NCBI GenBank assembly: GCA_016842065.1
Contig: JAEPDS010000005.1
Coordinates: forward strand, 24,071 to 88,070
Length of the DNA: 64,000 nt
DNA from: Candidatus Thiodiazotropha sp. 'RUGA'
Lineage (GTDB): Bacteria > Pseudomonadota > Gammaproteobacteria > Chromatiales > Chromatiaceae
Direction of reading: 5' to 3'
Part shown: in pieces, positions 8,344 to 19,035 of the stretch
Numbering within the stretch: the first letter of the stretch is position 1
How the letters are laid out: every line of letters begins with the position of its first letter
Position numbers and translations under genes: made by a program
The notes under the pieces: generated by a model
What the model was told of the DNA's origin: nothing
Database searches by the model: none
Seen by the model: only the letters and a program-made list of their open reading frames with translations

Positions 8344-11300
8344 GGCGGCTCTCCGATCATCTCATCCATGGCGTTGATGAATTCCGCCGGTGGCCGCTCC
8401 TGCACTATGCCCATGCCCGGCCCCCCTTCCGGGCGCATGCCCCGCAGGAAGAGATAGAAGACGCCACCGAACTGTTTCTCATAGTCATAGTCAGGGATTC
8501 GCAACCGCAGATAGCGATGCAGCGCCAGGGTGTAGAGCACATACTGCAGTGGATAGTGGTGCGAAGCCATGGCCTCGGTCAGCGCCTGTTGGTGGTAGGC
8601 CGGGTAGTCGATACCGAGCCAGTTCGATTTGTAGTCAGCAAGAAAATATTGCCCCTGAGATTCAAAAACCAGGTCGATGTAGCCTTTCAGATAACCATCC
8701 ACACTGTCGCGCCCCAACCCACCCAGGCCGGCAATCAGACCCGGGGCATGACTGAAGCGGGTGCGTTCCGCCAGCTGACTTATCTGCCGGGTGTTGAAGG
8801 CGCTGACCGGGAACTGAAAGGCCATCTCGTTGAGACGTTGGCTGGCCGGTATCTGCCCCAGTTGCAGTCCGTTTTCAGTCAGTGGGGTGGTCAATAGAAT
8901 CTGCATCCACTGTGCCACCAACTCACGCCACTGCAGATCGATTCCGTAGAGCAACAGCTTCTCTTCAACCAGCTGCTGCAACGCGGCCTGGTCGTTTTGC
9001 TGGAAGTCGAGATTTTCAAGAATCGCATGCAGGCAACTGCCGGGCCCGGCCCCTCTGGGGAAGCCATGCACATCGAGCCGCGATTCGAACTCGGGGGCAG
9101 TGTTGTCGCTTGCCTCAATGCCGTCATGATCCGGCAGATCCTCCGGCAAGCCGGCGATCAGGGATGAGAAACTGGCGACCTGCTGATGTTTCGGCACGGT
9201 TTTGCTGAAGTGTCGGGCCGGGGTGAGTTCAGGGGGTAGTGCCAGGGAGAGCTGCCCAGCCACATCAAATTCGGGCAATGGCGCGACAGAAATGGCCGTG
9301 CCCGCGGATGCCGCCAATGCACTCAGCTGAGCCTCATCATCACTCGGCTGCAGCGCCTTGGCCGTCGACAACCAGTCGCTCAATTGCTTTGGCGGTTGCG
9401 CAGTGCCACGACTGTGCAGCAGCCAGCAGAGCGCCCCATGACGATTCTGTTTGCTCAGTCCCCAGGGCAGATAACAACGGTAACGGGATCGGGTCAGCGC
9501 CACATAGGCAAGCCGGATGCTCTCAGCCAGCTTCTCCTGCTGGCGGTATACCCGGTTCTGCTCCATAGCCATTGAGCCCAGTTCAAGCACCGCCGCATCG
9601 TTATCCAGTGGATCGTGAAACAGAAACGGCCAGTCGCTGCGTTTTTCCGCCGATTCATCCCACAGGTAGGGGCAGAAGACGACGCCGTACTCCAGACCTT
9701 TACTGTGGTGCAGGGTGTCGATTTTCACCAGATCCCCATCGCTCTCCAGACGCAGCAGGCGCTCCTCATCCTGGGCACTGGACTGGCGCTGCTGAGAGAA
9801 CCACTTCAGCATCCCCTCCATACCGGGGCGCTGGGTATTCTCATGCTGTTGCAGCAGCTCCAGCAGATGGTAGAGATTGGTCAGGCGACGCTCCCCATCG
9901 TGATACTCGAGCATCCGGCTCTCCATGCTGAACTCGGTCATCAGCCCGCGGATCATGACCATGAAGCCACTGCTGCGCCAGACCTGATGGTGGTCGAAGA
10001 ACTGGCGGGTCACCTGACTCTGCAACGGTTCTTCCTCATTCAGGCGATCGATCTCAGCCCCGCTCCAACCAAACAGTGGGGTAGCCAGTGCCCCTCGTAC
10101 AACCGCTTCCCGGTGCGGCTCGAGCAGTGCGATCAAGACCCGCTCCAACGCCTCAGCCTCAGCACTCCAATAGACACTCTGCTGACTGCTGCGTACGCTG
10201 GCTATGCCCTTTGCGGCCAGTGCCATTGCCAGGCTGCTGGCTTGTGTGTGGGTACGCACCAGAATGGCAATATCGCTGCCGAGCAACCGCCTTGCGCCGA
10301 TCCTGACCTGTCTCGAATCATCCGCCGAGAGCAGACTGGCGATCTCCGCCGCGGTGGTTTCCGCAACGGATTGACGCAGCGTCTCAACCGATAGGCCCTC
10401 CTCGGCCGGCAATCGCCAGATCTGCAGCGCCGCGCCAGGCCGGCCCTGTTCGGTCAGCTGATCCCGGGCTCGTTCAGCCGCGTCGGTGGGTTGGAAGCCG
10501 ATTCGGTGGTCGTAGAAGGGACGTGGTGAAAAACTGAACAGACGATTGATCGCCTGCACCATATCCGGAGTGGAGCGCCAGTTGGTATCCAGGGTATGGC
10601 GTCGCCCCCCGGCGCCATCCCTGGCTTGCAGATAGGTGTAGATGTCAGCGCCGCGAAAACTGTAGATCGCCTGTTTCGGATCACCGACCAGGATCAGTGG
10701 CTGTTCCGATTCCGCGTAGATCCGATGCAGGATCTCATACTGAATCGGATCGGTGTCCTGAAACTCATCCACCAGAGCGACCCGATAGCGGCTGCGCAGC
10801 AGTCCGCAAAGCTGGCCGGATCGATCCGCTTGCAGCGCCTGATGGAGCTGCAACAGCAGATCGTCATAGGACCACTCCCCCGCTTCCACCTGACGGCGGG
10901 GCAACTCCTGTTGCAGATAGTCGTATAGACGGGCCTGCCAGGCCACCTTGGCCTGATGGAAGGCGGCCACAGACCGCTCGGAGAGCGGCAGATAGTCCGC
11001 CAGGGCATTGAAAAACGGGTTTTCCGGCGCTGTTTTACCCTTTTTCACCGCCTCAGCGATCACCTCCGGGGTAAAACGGATCACCTTGTCGAATGGGGCC
11101 TCATAGAGATTACCGTTGAGCCACAGATCCATCTTTTCAAACCAGCTCGCCAGCCAGTTGGCTTGATATCCTTTCAGCACCTGTTTTTCGCTCAGCAGTT
11201 TCTCCACCTGCTCCCGTTCCGCATACCAGCAGGCACGTAGCTGCTGCAATGCCTCCTCTGCCTGCTGTTCCAAGCTCGCCAGATTATCTGGCCATGCCGC

Positions 11301-11903
11301 ACCACTCACCCGAAGATAGGGTTTTCCAAGCGCCGGCTTGAGCCTTGCGAGCAGTTGATCGGGCGTGGCAATCCAGCCCTGCAGGGCGCTGAAGAACTGC
11401 TTCGGCAGCCTGGACATCTCAAGCCGCCAGAAATCATCCGCGATCTGCTGCAGCCGTTCCGCCTGATCGGGGACCAGTGCCGTGGTGAAGGACTGTCCGC
11501 TTTCGAAAGCGAATTCGGTCAGCACCCGTTGGCAGAATCCATGAATGGTGAAGATCGCAGCCCGATCGAAACTGGCCAGAGCCAGATCGAGCTGACGTAC
11601 CGCCAGGGATCTGTCCGCCACTTTCTGATCGATCGCCTGTAACAGTGGATCTGGGGTTTCGCCTCCTAGAAACCACTGCCTGGCTTCGACAATCCGCTGA
11701 CGTATGCGGGTTTTCAGCTCTGCGGTGGCCGCCTTGGTGTAGGTCATCACCAGGATCGACTGGGGCATCAATCCCTGCTCCAGCAGCAGCCTCAGATAGA
11801 GACTGGAGAGGGTGTGGGTCTTGCCGGTCCCCGCACTGGCCTCGACCAGATTGATCCCCTGCAGAGAGAAGCGCTCGATCTTCATACCTGAATCCGCTGC
11901 CAT
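8340..11903 (-). CDS. recB: Exodeoxyribonuclease V beta subunit RecB
   Basis: A 1187-residue UvrD-type helicase with a C-terminal nuclease, close to E. coli RecB (1180). The Walker A motif is VEASAGTGKTHTL near residues 20-32, motif II is RVALVDEFQDTDPIQYE, and motif VI is LAYVALTRSRYR. The nuclease active site is seen as GYIDLVFESQGQYFLADYKS near the end, with the metal-binding Asp and the Asp-Tyr-Lys triad. The frame is open further upstream, but that part overlaps recC. The ATG at 11903 overlaps the recC stop by one base (TGATG), which I take as the start; a second ATG at 11885 (MKIERFS) is possible. It unwinds and degrades DNA ends in complex with RecC and RecD. Confidence 0.95.
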   Translation of the reverse strand: MAADSGMKIERFSLQGINLVEASAGTGKTHTLSSLYLRLLLEQGLMPQSILVMTYTKAATAELKTRIRQRIVEARQWFLGGETPDPLLQAIDQKVADRSLAVRQLDLALASFDRAAIFTIHGFCQRVLTEFAFESGQSFTTALVPDQAERLQQIADDFWRLEMSRLPKQFFSALQGWIATPDQLLARLKPALGKPYLRVSGAAWPDNLASLEQQAEEALQQLRACWYAEREQVEKLLSEKQVLKGYQANWLASWFEKMDLWLNGNLYEAPFDKVIRFTPEVIAEAVKKGKTAPENPFFNALADYLPLSERSVAAFHQAKVAWQARLYDYLQQELPRRQVEAGEWSYDDLLLQLHQALQADRSGQLCGLLRSRYRVALVDEFQDTDPIQYEILHRIYAESEQPLILVGDPKQAIYSFRGADIYTYLQARDGAGGRRHTLDTNWRSTPDMVQAINRLFSFSPRPFYDHRIGFQPTDAAERARDQLTEQGRPGAALQIWRLPAEEGLSVETLRQSVAETTAAEIASLLSADDSRQVRIGARRLLGSDIAILVRTHTQASSLAMALAAKGIASVRSSQQSVYWSAEAEALERVLIALLEPHREAVVRGALATPLFGWSGAEIDRLNEEEPLQSQVTRQFFDHHQVWRSSGFMVMIRGLMTEFSMESRMLEYHDGERRLTNLYHLLELLQQHENTQRPGMEGMLKWFSQQRQSSAQDEERLLRLESDGDLVKIDTLHHSKGLEYGVVFCPYLWDESAEKRSDWPFLFHDPLDNDAAVLELGSMAMEQNRVYRQQEKLAESIRLAYVALTRSRYRCYLPWGLSKQNRHGALCWLLHSRGTAQPPKQLSDWLSTAKALQPSDDEAQLSALAASAGTAISVAPLPEFDVAGQLSLALPPELTPARHFSKTVPKHQQVASFSSLIAGLPEDLPDHDGIEASDNTAPEFESRLDVHGFPRGAGPGSCLHAILENLDFQQNDQAALQQLVEEKLLLYGIDLQWRELVAQWMQILLTTPLTENGLQLGQIPASQRLNEMAFQFPVSAFNTRQISQLAERTRFSHAPGLIAGLGGLGRDSVDGYLKGYIDLVFESQGQYFLADYKSNWLGIDYPAYHQQALTEAMASHHYPLQYVLYTLALHRYLRLRIPDYDYEKQFGGVFYLFLRGMRPEGGPGMGIVQERPPAEFINAMDEMIGEPP

Positions 11904-14900
11904 CAGTGCCACTCCAGATGCTGCATCAGAGGCTGCAGCAGTGTCAGGCTGGTCTGCGCAAAAGCCTGCTGATCCAGGGCGTGGCCCTGATAGAGCAGTT
12001 GATTGTAGGGTTTGCTCACATCCCCACTGTGGTGGCTGCTGCCGAACCACTTTCTATCGGCCTCCTTTTGCGCCTTCTCCGGATCCCCCTGCAGATAGCG
12101 CTCAACAAACTGCCAGGAGGTCCCCGGATAGAATGGCAGTGGGGTCTGCATACCGGTTTGATAGGCCTGCATCAGTTTCTGCAGATGGGCCTCAGGCTGC
12201 TCGACCGGCGTGAAACGGCCGTCCCGATCAGCCTCCAGTAAACGGGTCTCCAGAGTGACCCCCTGGGGGCGTAAATAATTCAGCACCAGATGTCGAATCC
12301 ACGCCTTGACCAAGTGGTATGGATAGAGCCCGGCGGTGTTGTAGGCCAGCAGTCCTGAACGGTTGACCGTTCGCAGATAACCGCTCAGCCTGTTCTGTTC
12401 AAAGGGGATCTCCACCACTAGTGGCGCTTGCAGCCGCTCCCCCTGACTGTCTGCAATCCGGCTGGTCATCGACTGAGCCCGCTCCAGCATCGCTTCGAAT
12501 GCCAGCCCGCCCGCCTGCCCATGTGGTAACAGACCTCGACCATCGAACAGCTCGAACAGCTGCTCAGGCGGATGCTCCTGGAGTAGCAGATCGACTATTT
12601 GATGTTCCAGATCGCTCTGCTCGAAACGGTCGTAGGCAAATCGCTCGCGCTCCTCCGGCAGCTGCTCCGCCGCCTCCAGATTGATACCCAATCGAAGCCG
12701 GGCAAAGTGTCGCTGGGGGTTCTCGAAAAACTGTATCAGCTGATCCAGTTCGATCACCTCCTGTGACTCAGCCGCTGCCAGCGGTTGATCAACCAAGGGT
12801 AGATCGATCGCCCTGCCCCGGCCAACGGTCATGGCCGCTTCACGCATCTCTGTCGAGTAACTGAAGAGATCGGCGCCACTTCGAAAATAGTCCGGTGAGA
12901 AGGGTTGCAGCGGATGCCGGTGGGTAATCCGGGCAAGGCCGGCCTCCCCTACCATCTGCTGCAGACAGTCCCGCAACTCCTCGACCACCACAGAGGCCGG
13001 CACCGGCATGTTGTCCCGCTGACTCTGGCCACAGTAGCTGATGATCAGACGCTGACGGGCCGACAGCAGGGTTTCGAGAAACAGGTAGCGGTCGTCCACC
13101 CGGCGGGATCGATCCCCGTTACGAAACTCCCGCCGCATCAGATCGAACCCCAGCTCCTGCGGCTGACGTGGAAACTGGCCATCGTTCATTCCCAGCAGAC
13201 AGATCACCCGGAACGGCAGGCTGCGCATTGGTGCCAAGGCACAGATATTCACACCACCGCCCAAAAAACCCCGCTCCATGGGCTGCTCGAACAGATCGCC
13301 CAAACGATGCCTGAGCAACGCCAGGGAGAGCGTTACCTGGTCGCCCGCATCACCGGTCTCCTCCACCAGCTGTTCGATGCAGCTGCGTACCCCGATCAGA
13401 TCCTGTTCTGAACTGCTCTCCACGGCAAAGAAGCACTCGATCGTATCGGTCAGCCTTTTCTGCCACTGCTGTGGTGTCACTGACTCGGCAAAAACCTGAT
13501 CCAGTTCGAACACCGCTTCGGTGAATGACAGCAGACCTCCCAGCCAGCGGGTCTCTGATCCTTCCACCGCGTCCAATGGATAGACCCCACGCCACAGGTT
13601 CTCGCCGTGATCGGCCAGCGCATATCCCAGCATCAGTTGGCGTAAGCCTGCCCGCCAGGTGTTGCGATCCTCCTCAGGCAGGCCGAAATCCACTTTATTG
13701 GCGCCATCCCGTCCCCAACGGATGGATGCCTGATCAAGCCACTGAATCACCTTTTCCAGGCCGGCCTCATCGAGTCCGAAACGCGCTCTGATTGCGGGTT
13801 GTTCCAGCAGCGCCAACAGCTCGGTCACTCCATAGCGGGAGCCAGGCAGGGATAACAGACTCATCAGCCCTTCTGCCAGCGGATTACTCCGCTGGATCGA
13901 ATGATCGCTGATCCGATAGGGAATTTTCGGGCGCTCTCCCGGGGCGGCAAAGACCGCTTCCAGCAAAGGCGCATAGCGCTCGATATCGGTTGTCATGACG
14001 AGGATCTCATCAGGCCGCAAGCCGGGCAACTCATCCAACGCCGCCAGCAACTGATCGTAGAGCACCTCGGCCTCGCGCATCGGACTATGACAGAGCTGAA
14101 AGCGGATGGAGTCGTCCGCTTCAGCACCACCCTCTGGTGGTTCGAGATTCAGTATCTGGTTCTGCAGCCGATGCAGCAGGTTCTCATCGGGCTGCTGAGC
14201 GAAGGCCTCCTCACTGCCGGGATCCATCTCGTTGATGGCGGCAAAAAAGTCCCGCCCCTGGCGTCCCAGGGTAGCCAGCAACGGGTGTCCCAGATCCAGA
14301 TAGAGATCCTCTCCCGAAGCCGTCAGAGAGAGTCGGGCCTGCTCCTCCGGGGTGACAATCTCTGCCCAGTGAGCCTGGCATGGATTGAGCAGAAACAGGT
14401 GTACATCGATCCAGTTGGCAAGATAGCGAATGATCTGCAGATAGCCTGGCGAGAGGGAAGGCACACCGAAGATGCAGACCCTGGGATTGCTCGCTTTGAG
14501 CGGCTTGGCCGTGTCGATCGACTGGAACAGCTGCTGCTGAAAATGGACCCAGTGTCTGCTCTCCTGGGCCACCAGCTTGCGCCAGAGATCCGCCTGCCAG
14601 TGATCACCTGATACGGCAGACTCACCGGCCTGCCAGGCGTGAATCCAATCGGGGCGATAGAGCAGATATTGATCAAACAGCCGGGCCAGTTGCTGAGCCA
14701 GTTGAAAGCGGCGCAAATCCCCACCGTCCGAGAGATATTTGCTTATCGCTGCATATTCAGGCTGCCCGCTCTGACTGGCCAGCAGTTGCTGGATACGCCA
14801 GGCGAGACGCTTCGGTTGATAGCTATCCAGATGAGGTACATCCGGCAACAGCTGTTCAAACAGTTGCCAGAGAAAAGTTGCCGGCAGGGGAAACTGCAGG

Positions 14901-15073
14901 TTGGCGCTGATCCCCAGTTGAGTGGCAATCCGCTGTGACAGCCAGCGTCCCATTCCCGGATGCTGGACCACAATCTGCTCGCTCTGCAGAGGTGATAGCG
15001 CTGGGGTAGCCAGCACCTCGGCCAGTTGCCGCGCCAGTATTTCGAGTTGATTGGATTGGTAGAGTCTCAACAT
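11903..15073 (-). CDS. recC: Exodeoxyribonuclease V gamma subunit RecC
   Basis: A 1056-residue RecC (E. coli 1122), the scaffold that splits the duplex and scans for Chi. The N terminus MLRLYQSNQLEILARQLAEV and the following VVQHPGMGRWLSQRIATQLG match the RecC family, as does ISANLQFPLPATFLWQLFEQ. RecC is a helicase fold without functional ATPase motifs, and none is seen here. It is the first gene of recC-recB-recD; the ptrA protease gene found between recC and recB in E. coli is absent. The HDOD gene ends 69 bases upstream on the same strand and could share its transcript. Confidence 0.95.
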   Translation of the reverse strand: MLRLYQSNQLEILARQLAEVLATPALSPLQSEQIVVQHPGMGRWLSQRIATQLGISANLQFPLPATFLWQLFEQLLPDVPHLDSYQPKRLAWRIQQLLASQSGQPEYAAISKYLSDGGDLRRFQLAQQLARLFDQYLLYRPDWIHAWQAGESAVSGDHWQADLWRKLVAQESRHWVHFQQQLFQSIDTAKPLKASNPRVCIFGVPSLSPGYLQIIRYLANWIDVHLFLLNPCQAHWAEIVTPEEQARLSLTASGEDLYLDLGHPLLATLGRQGRDFFAAINEMDPGSEEAFAQQPDENLLHRLQNQILNLEPPEGGAEADDSIRFQLCHSPMREAEVLYDQLLAALDELPGLRPDEILVMTTDIERYAPLLEAVFAAPGERPKIPYRISDHSIQRSNPLAEGLMSLLSLPGSRYGVTELLALLEQPAIRARFGLDEAGLEKVIQWLDQASIRWGRDGANKVDFGLPEEDRNTWRAGLRQLMLGYALADHGENLWRGVYPLDAVEGSETRWLGGLLSFTEAVFELDQVFAESVTPQQWQKRLTDTIECFFAVESSSEQDLIGVRSCIEQLVEETGDAGDQVTLSLALLRHRLGDLFEQPMERGFLGGGVNICALAPMRSLPFRVICLLGMNDGQFPRQPQELGFDLMRREFRNGDRSRRVDDRYLFLETLLSARQRLIISYCGQSQRDNMPVPASVVVEELRDCLQQMVGEAGLARITHRHPLQPFSPDYFRSGADLFSYSTEMREAAMTVGRGRAIDLPLVDQPLAAAESQEVIELDQLIQFFENPQRHFARLRLGINLEAAEQLPEERERFAYDRFEQSDLEHQIVDLLLQEHPPEQLFELFDGRGLLPHGQAGGLAFEAMLERAQSMTSRIADSQGERLQAPLVVEIPFEQNRLSGYLRTVNRSGLLAYNTAGLYPYHLVKAWIRHLVLNYLRPQGVTLETRLLEADRDGRFTPVEQPEAHLQKLMQAYQTGMQTPLPFYPGTSWQFVERYLQGDPEKAQKEADRKWFGSSHHSGDVSKPYNQLLYQGHALDQQAFAQTSLTLLQPLMQHLEWH

Positions 15074-15142
15074 GAGACCCTATTCTACCCTGCTTGGGGC
15101 TCAAAGCCTGAGTCTTATTAAGATCGTTGTTTGAATCCGCGC

Positions 15143-16027
15143 TCAGCTCTTGGTCAGCTGGGTTTCGCGCATACGCGCTTTCACCTTCGGCGCCAATACC
15201 ACATCCATGATCTCCAGCACCTTATCGGGAACTGCTTCCAGGTAGCTGTCAATCGCTTGCGGTTGCAGACCGGTGATCTGCCAGACACCCTCATCGAGTT
15301 GTTCGCAAATCTCCTCATGAGAGTAACCGTTCAGGTCCGCATCGGCGATCGCTGCCGAGATATGCAACAAGGCCGTTTCCAGTTGATGGGTCCTGGTGGT
15401 TGATGGCCTGTGATGGCAGGCCACCACATCGATGATGCTTTCAGGCAGCTTCCACTTTCTCAACAGAGCCTCGCCCACATCCATATGGGTAAACCCCAGA
15501 ACCTCCTGTTCAGTATCCGCCAGCAGCCCATATTCTCCCCCGGTGATCAGAAGAATATCCCGCGCCTCCTGGGGTAGCTTGAGATAGATGGCAAGGCGTC
15601 CGATATCGTGCAGAACCCCCATGACGAACAGCCGCTCACTGTGCAGCACGTTGCAGTGGCCGGCCAGTTCGCCCGCCACCACTCCGGTGGTGATGGAGTA
15701 GCGCCAATACTCAGCCATATCTACCAGATCACCTGGAATGCCGGTGAATACCCTGGCTGCGGTGGTCGCCATCACCAGGTTGCGCAACTCTTCCGTACCG
15801 ATCACGGTAATCGCCCTTGAGATGGTCTCCACCGGTGCCTGCATACCAAAAAAAGCACTGTTCACTACGCTCAGCAGACGCGCTGATAGATCCGAATCCT
15901 GGGCAATCAGATCACCTAGGGTCAATGCTGAATAGTTCGGTGCATCGATCAGGCGATTCACCTTCACACAGACATCGGGTAAAGAGACCAACTGATCAAG
16001 CTCAATCACAAGTTGTTGCGGAGTCAT
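15143..16027 (-). CDS. HDOD domain signalling protein
   Basis: A 294-residue protein almost wholly made of an HDOD domain (roughly 10-210), a non-catalytic or atypical relative of HD phosphohydrolases found in bacterial signal transduction. The HD pair survives in MGVLHDIGRLAIYLK (His140-Asp141), and the diagnostic segment LSARLLSVVNSAFFG lies at 47-61. No receiver, GGDEF or EAL domain is fused, so it must act through partners. It lies upstream of recC on the same strand and close to genes that look linked to cyclic di-GMP (the DUF1631 and PilZ genes), but with divergent orientation. Its target is unknown. Confidence 0.88.
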   Translation of the reverse strand: MTPQQLVIELDQLVSLPDVCVKVNRLIDAPNYSALTLGDLIAQDSDLSARLLSVVNSAFFGMQAPVETISRAITVIGTEELRNLVMATTAARVFTGIPGDLVDMAEYWRYSITTGVVAGELAGHCNVLHSERLFVMGVLHDIGRLAIYLKLPQEARDILLITGGEYGLLADTEQEVLGFTHMDVGEALLRKWKLPESIIDVVACHHRPSTTRTHQLETALLHISAAIADADLNGYSHEEICEQLDEGVWQITGLQPQAIDSYLEAVPDKVLEIMDVVLAPKVKARMRETQLTKS

Positions 16028-16212
16028 GCCACGCCCCTCATCAGGAATTCACCCAGCCAACCAAAAAACAATCAATTTACTGATTTTACAAGGTTTAATC
16101 GATATTCTCCGAAACCAGAATGGTTTATAAAGCTATCCTCTATCATTAGTTAGCGACATAATGACAGGAAGCTTGATAAAGATAGTAAGAAAATTCAGGA
16201 GTATGCAGTCAG

Positions 16213-16434
16213 ATGCCATTTTTCATTTTCAAAGTCAAAGCAGATCAGACTCTGGAGTTCCTCGATGAAGAGGAGAAGTACAAACCGGCACGGGAAAAGG
16301 TCAAAACGCTTCGCGCCGCCCATCAGGAGGAGGATGGCTCCACCTATCGGATGGTATTCGCAAAAACCATCGGCCAGGGGGAGACCTTGCTGGCACCGAG
16401 TAATAACGACGACAGAATCATCGGTGATGATTGA
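16213..16434 (+). CDS. Small conserved hypothetical protein (73 residues)
   Basis: A 73-residue soluble protein starting MPFFIFKVKADQTLEFLDEE. An N-terminal beta-strand segment is followed by a charged helix (EEEKYKPAREKVKTLRAAHQ) and an acidic tail. It reads like a small gammaproteobacterial hypothetical protein with a conserved start and helix, but I cannot assign a function. An AGGAG lies about 11 bases upstream of the ATG. It is divergent from the HDOD gene and precedes the DUF1631 gene by 183 bases on the same strand, so the three may be related in role. Confidence 0.7.
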   Translation: MPFFIFKVKADQTLEFLDEEEKYKPAREKVKTLRAAHQEEDGSTYRMVFAKTIGQGETLLAPSNNDDRIIGDD

Positions 16435-16617
16435 AAAAACGAACACACGGAAAGAGCGCGATTCACGCATGTTCACGAAAGATAATATTCATCTAATGTG
16501 TTCTTCATGCTAATCTTTGTCGGATAGCGCTTTACTCAGAACTTGGTATGTTTGCCGCATGATAAAATGTAATAAGATGCTGGCAAGCTTACCAACTATC
16601 CATTGAAGGACCCGTCG

Positions 16618-19005
16618 ATGGTGTCTACTCAAGACAGAAAAAACAGATATCAGAGTCAGTTTCAGCCACTGCTCAATCGTTGCAGGGATACGGCCCTTGT
16701 CTATATCAATGCATTGATGACGGAGCTTTTCAATAACACCGACAAGGCACTCACGAGCTTTGCCCAGAAAGCGGAAACCAACGAGGTACAGAACCGCTTT
16801 TTCGAAGCCATGGCGATGATCCGTAACCGTCATGGCCTGGTGGAGCATGAGTTCCGCGAGCTGGTGAATGAGGGTTTTGACAAATTCTGGCGTGATCAGC
16901 CTGAAATCGACAGTTTCTCAAGCCTGGATGAGGATACCGAACTCGAGTTGGTCGATCAGGAGGCGATGGACGTCAACACCGCGCTGGAAAACATGATCAG
17001 CCGCACCGTCGGTCACCACCGCGCTCAGCTCTATGCACTGGGTCAGAGACTGAGTGTGGTCAGTGGTGGACATAGCGTCAAACACAAACAGATTCCCTCC
17101 GGCCCCCATCATCTGGCGCATGCCTTCAATGAAGCCATCGATGCCCTCGGTCTGGAATCACGCATCAAAGTCATCATTCTGGCCCTGTTCGATAAGTATG
17201 TATTGAAGCAGCTCGGCTCCATCTATGACGACTTCAACAACAGCCTGAAAGAGGCTGGTGTACTGCCCCACTTACGCCCCTCCATCCAGAAATCACCCGA
17301 TTCCGACCGGGGTGACGCCAAAGAAAAAGATGGGGAGCAATCGGAAACCGCCACAGAACAGACCCAGGAAGAGTTGGGCGAAGAGCTGTTTGGCTCGATT
17401 CTGGAGATGATGGCAAACCGCAGGCGGGTATCACCTGAAAAGGCCAAGGCCAAGGCCAATGCCGCGCAGGCTGCCGGCAGACAACCTGGTGCCTCACCAC
17501 CCGCCACCCAGGAGAATCTGGTCAGCGCCCTCGACAACATTCAGCCGGAAAAACGTTTCGAATATGTACCGGATGTGAATGCGCCAGGCACTGCGATTGC
17601 CAATATCGAGATCGACGAGCAGTTTCTCAATCGGGTAAAACATACCCTGGCCGAGGAGCGGCACAAACTCTACGCAGAGGTTGGAGCAGACCGGCTTGAA
17701 GCAGCCGATGAGGACACCATCGACCTGGTGGGCATGCTATTTGAGTACATGCTCAACGATCCTGTTCTGCCGGCGGTGGCGAAGGCTCTGATCAGTCACC
17801 TGCATACCCCCTATCTGAAGGTTGCGATTATCGATCGGAAACTGCTGACCGACAGCAGCCACGAGGCCAGACAACTGCTTGATGCGCTGGTTGAAGCGGG
17901 TAGCCACTGGATCGACGAACGCAATCTGAAACGGGGCATCTACCCCGATATGCAGAATGTGGTCGACCGGGTTCTGAAAGAGTTTTCCGATAACGTCAGC
18001 CTGTTCGGTACGCTGCTGGATAATTTCAAGAAGCGGATGGATGAGTTCCGCCGCAAATCGGACATACTCGAAAAACGCGCACAGGATTCCATCAAGGGCC
18101 GTGAGAAGCTGAATATTGCCCGCCAGCGCGCCTCTCAGGAGATGAAAGCACGCTCCTTCAGTGAGCATTTGCCAAGACCGGCCAAAGAGTTTCTTGAGCA
18201 GACCTGGGTGGACAAACTGATCTTCGTGCTGCTGCGCCATCCAGACGGTGAGATGAGCGAGGATTGGAAGGAAGCCTTGCGCATCGCCGATGAGATCGCC
18301 TGGGCGTTCGAACCAAAATCGGAGAAGGAGCGTGAAGAGCTGGAGCAGGGTCTGCCCGATCTGCGCAAGGCGATCGAGCAGGGATTAGCCTCCCTGGGTG
18401 GCTTCCATCAGGAGAAGAGCCAGACGCTGTTCGGCTTGTTGAGCAGCGCGGAATCCACATCCATCGCCTCGGAACTGGCCCTCAAACAGGCACCGAAAAA
18501 ACCGGCACCTGCGGAACCAAAAGAGGCAGAAAAGGCAGCAGAAGCAGAAGAGACCGCTGGCAAGCCACAGCTGAAGGCTGTGCCGAGCAAGCCGGTTGCC
18601 AGTGAGGCCGATGCGAAAGCAGCAACGGATGAAGATGAGATCCCGCAAGACGAAGCCGCGATGATGGAGAAGTTGCGTAAGATTCGCTTCGGCACCTGGT
18701 TTGAAATTCACGATACCCAGAGCGGCGAGTCGAAGAAGGTCAAGCTCTCCTGGCTGAGCCCGCTGACCGCTTCATGCATGTTCGTCGACCGTGCGGGCGT
18801 GCAGACCGCCATCAAACCATTGAGGACCCTTGCGCAAGAGATTCTGAGTGGTGAATCCACCATCCTGGAAGACAGTGGCGACCCATTTGTCGAAAGAACC
18901 CTGCATGCCATCCGGCGCATGCTGCAGCGCTCACTGAAAACCACCGAAGATATCGCCAGTGAGCTGATTGATGACGACGAGAATGACGGTAAAGAAGCTC
19001 GTTAA
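16618..19005 (+). CDS. DUF1631 family protein
   Basis: A 795-residue soluble, mostly helical protein of the DUF1631 family. The N-terminal part (to about 590) is long helices. A low-complexity segment rich in Ala, Lys, Glu and Pro follows (about 620-675), then a compact C-terminal domain with RFGTWFEIHDTQSGESKKVK and WLSPLTASCMFVDRAGVQ, a beta-barrel-like pattern that recalls PilZ folds. The frame opens five codons earlier at a TTG, but the ATG at 16618 has AAGGA about 8 bases upstream and is chosen. The PilZ gene follows 30 bases after the stop, which suggests an operon. The biochemical role of DUF1631 is not established. Confidence 0.88.
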   Translation: MVSTQDRKNRYQSQFQPLLNRCRDTALVYINALMTELFNNTDKALTSFAQKAETNEVQNRFFEAMAMIRNRHGLVEHEFRELVNEGFDKFWRDQPEIDSFSSLDEDTELELVDQEAMDVNTALENMISRTVGHHRAQLYALGQRLSVVSGGHSVKHKQIPSGPHHLAHAFNEAIDALGLESRIKVIILALFDKYVLKQLGSIYDDFNNSLKEAGVLPHLRPSIQKSPDSDRGDAKEKDGEQSETATEQTQEELGEELFGSILEMMANRRRVSPEKAKAKANAAQAAGRQPGASPPATQENLVSALDNIQPEKRFEYVPDVNAPGTAIANIEIDEQFLNRVKHTLAEERHKLYAEVGADRLEAADEDTIDLVGMLFEYMLNDPVLPAVAKALISHLHTPYLKVAIIDRKLLTDSSHEARQLLDALVEAGSHWIDERNLKRGIYPDMQNVVDRVLKEFSDNVSLFGTLLDNFKKRMDEFRRKSDILEKRAQDSIKGREKLNIARQRASQEMKARSFSEHLPRPAKEFLEQTWVDKLIFVLLRHPDGEMSEDWKEALRIADEIAWAFEPKSEKEREELEQGLPDLRKAIEQGLASLGGFHQEKSQTLFGLLSSAESTSIASELALKQAPKKPAPAEPKEAEKAAEAEETAGKPQLKAVPSKPVASEADAKAATDEDEIPQDEAAMMEKLRKIRFGTWFEIHDTQSGESKKVKLSWLSPLTASCMFVDRAGVQTAIKPLRTLAQEILSGESTILEDSGDPFVERTLHAIRRMLQRSLKTTEDIASELIDDDENDGKEAR

Positions 19006-19035
19006 CATCAACCCAATGGGCCCTAAGGAGTAAGT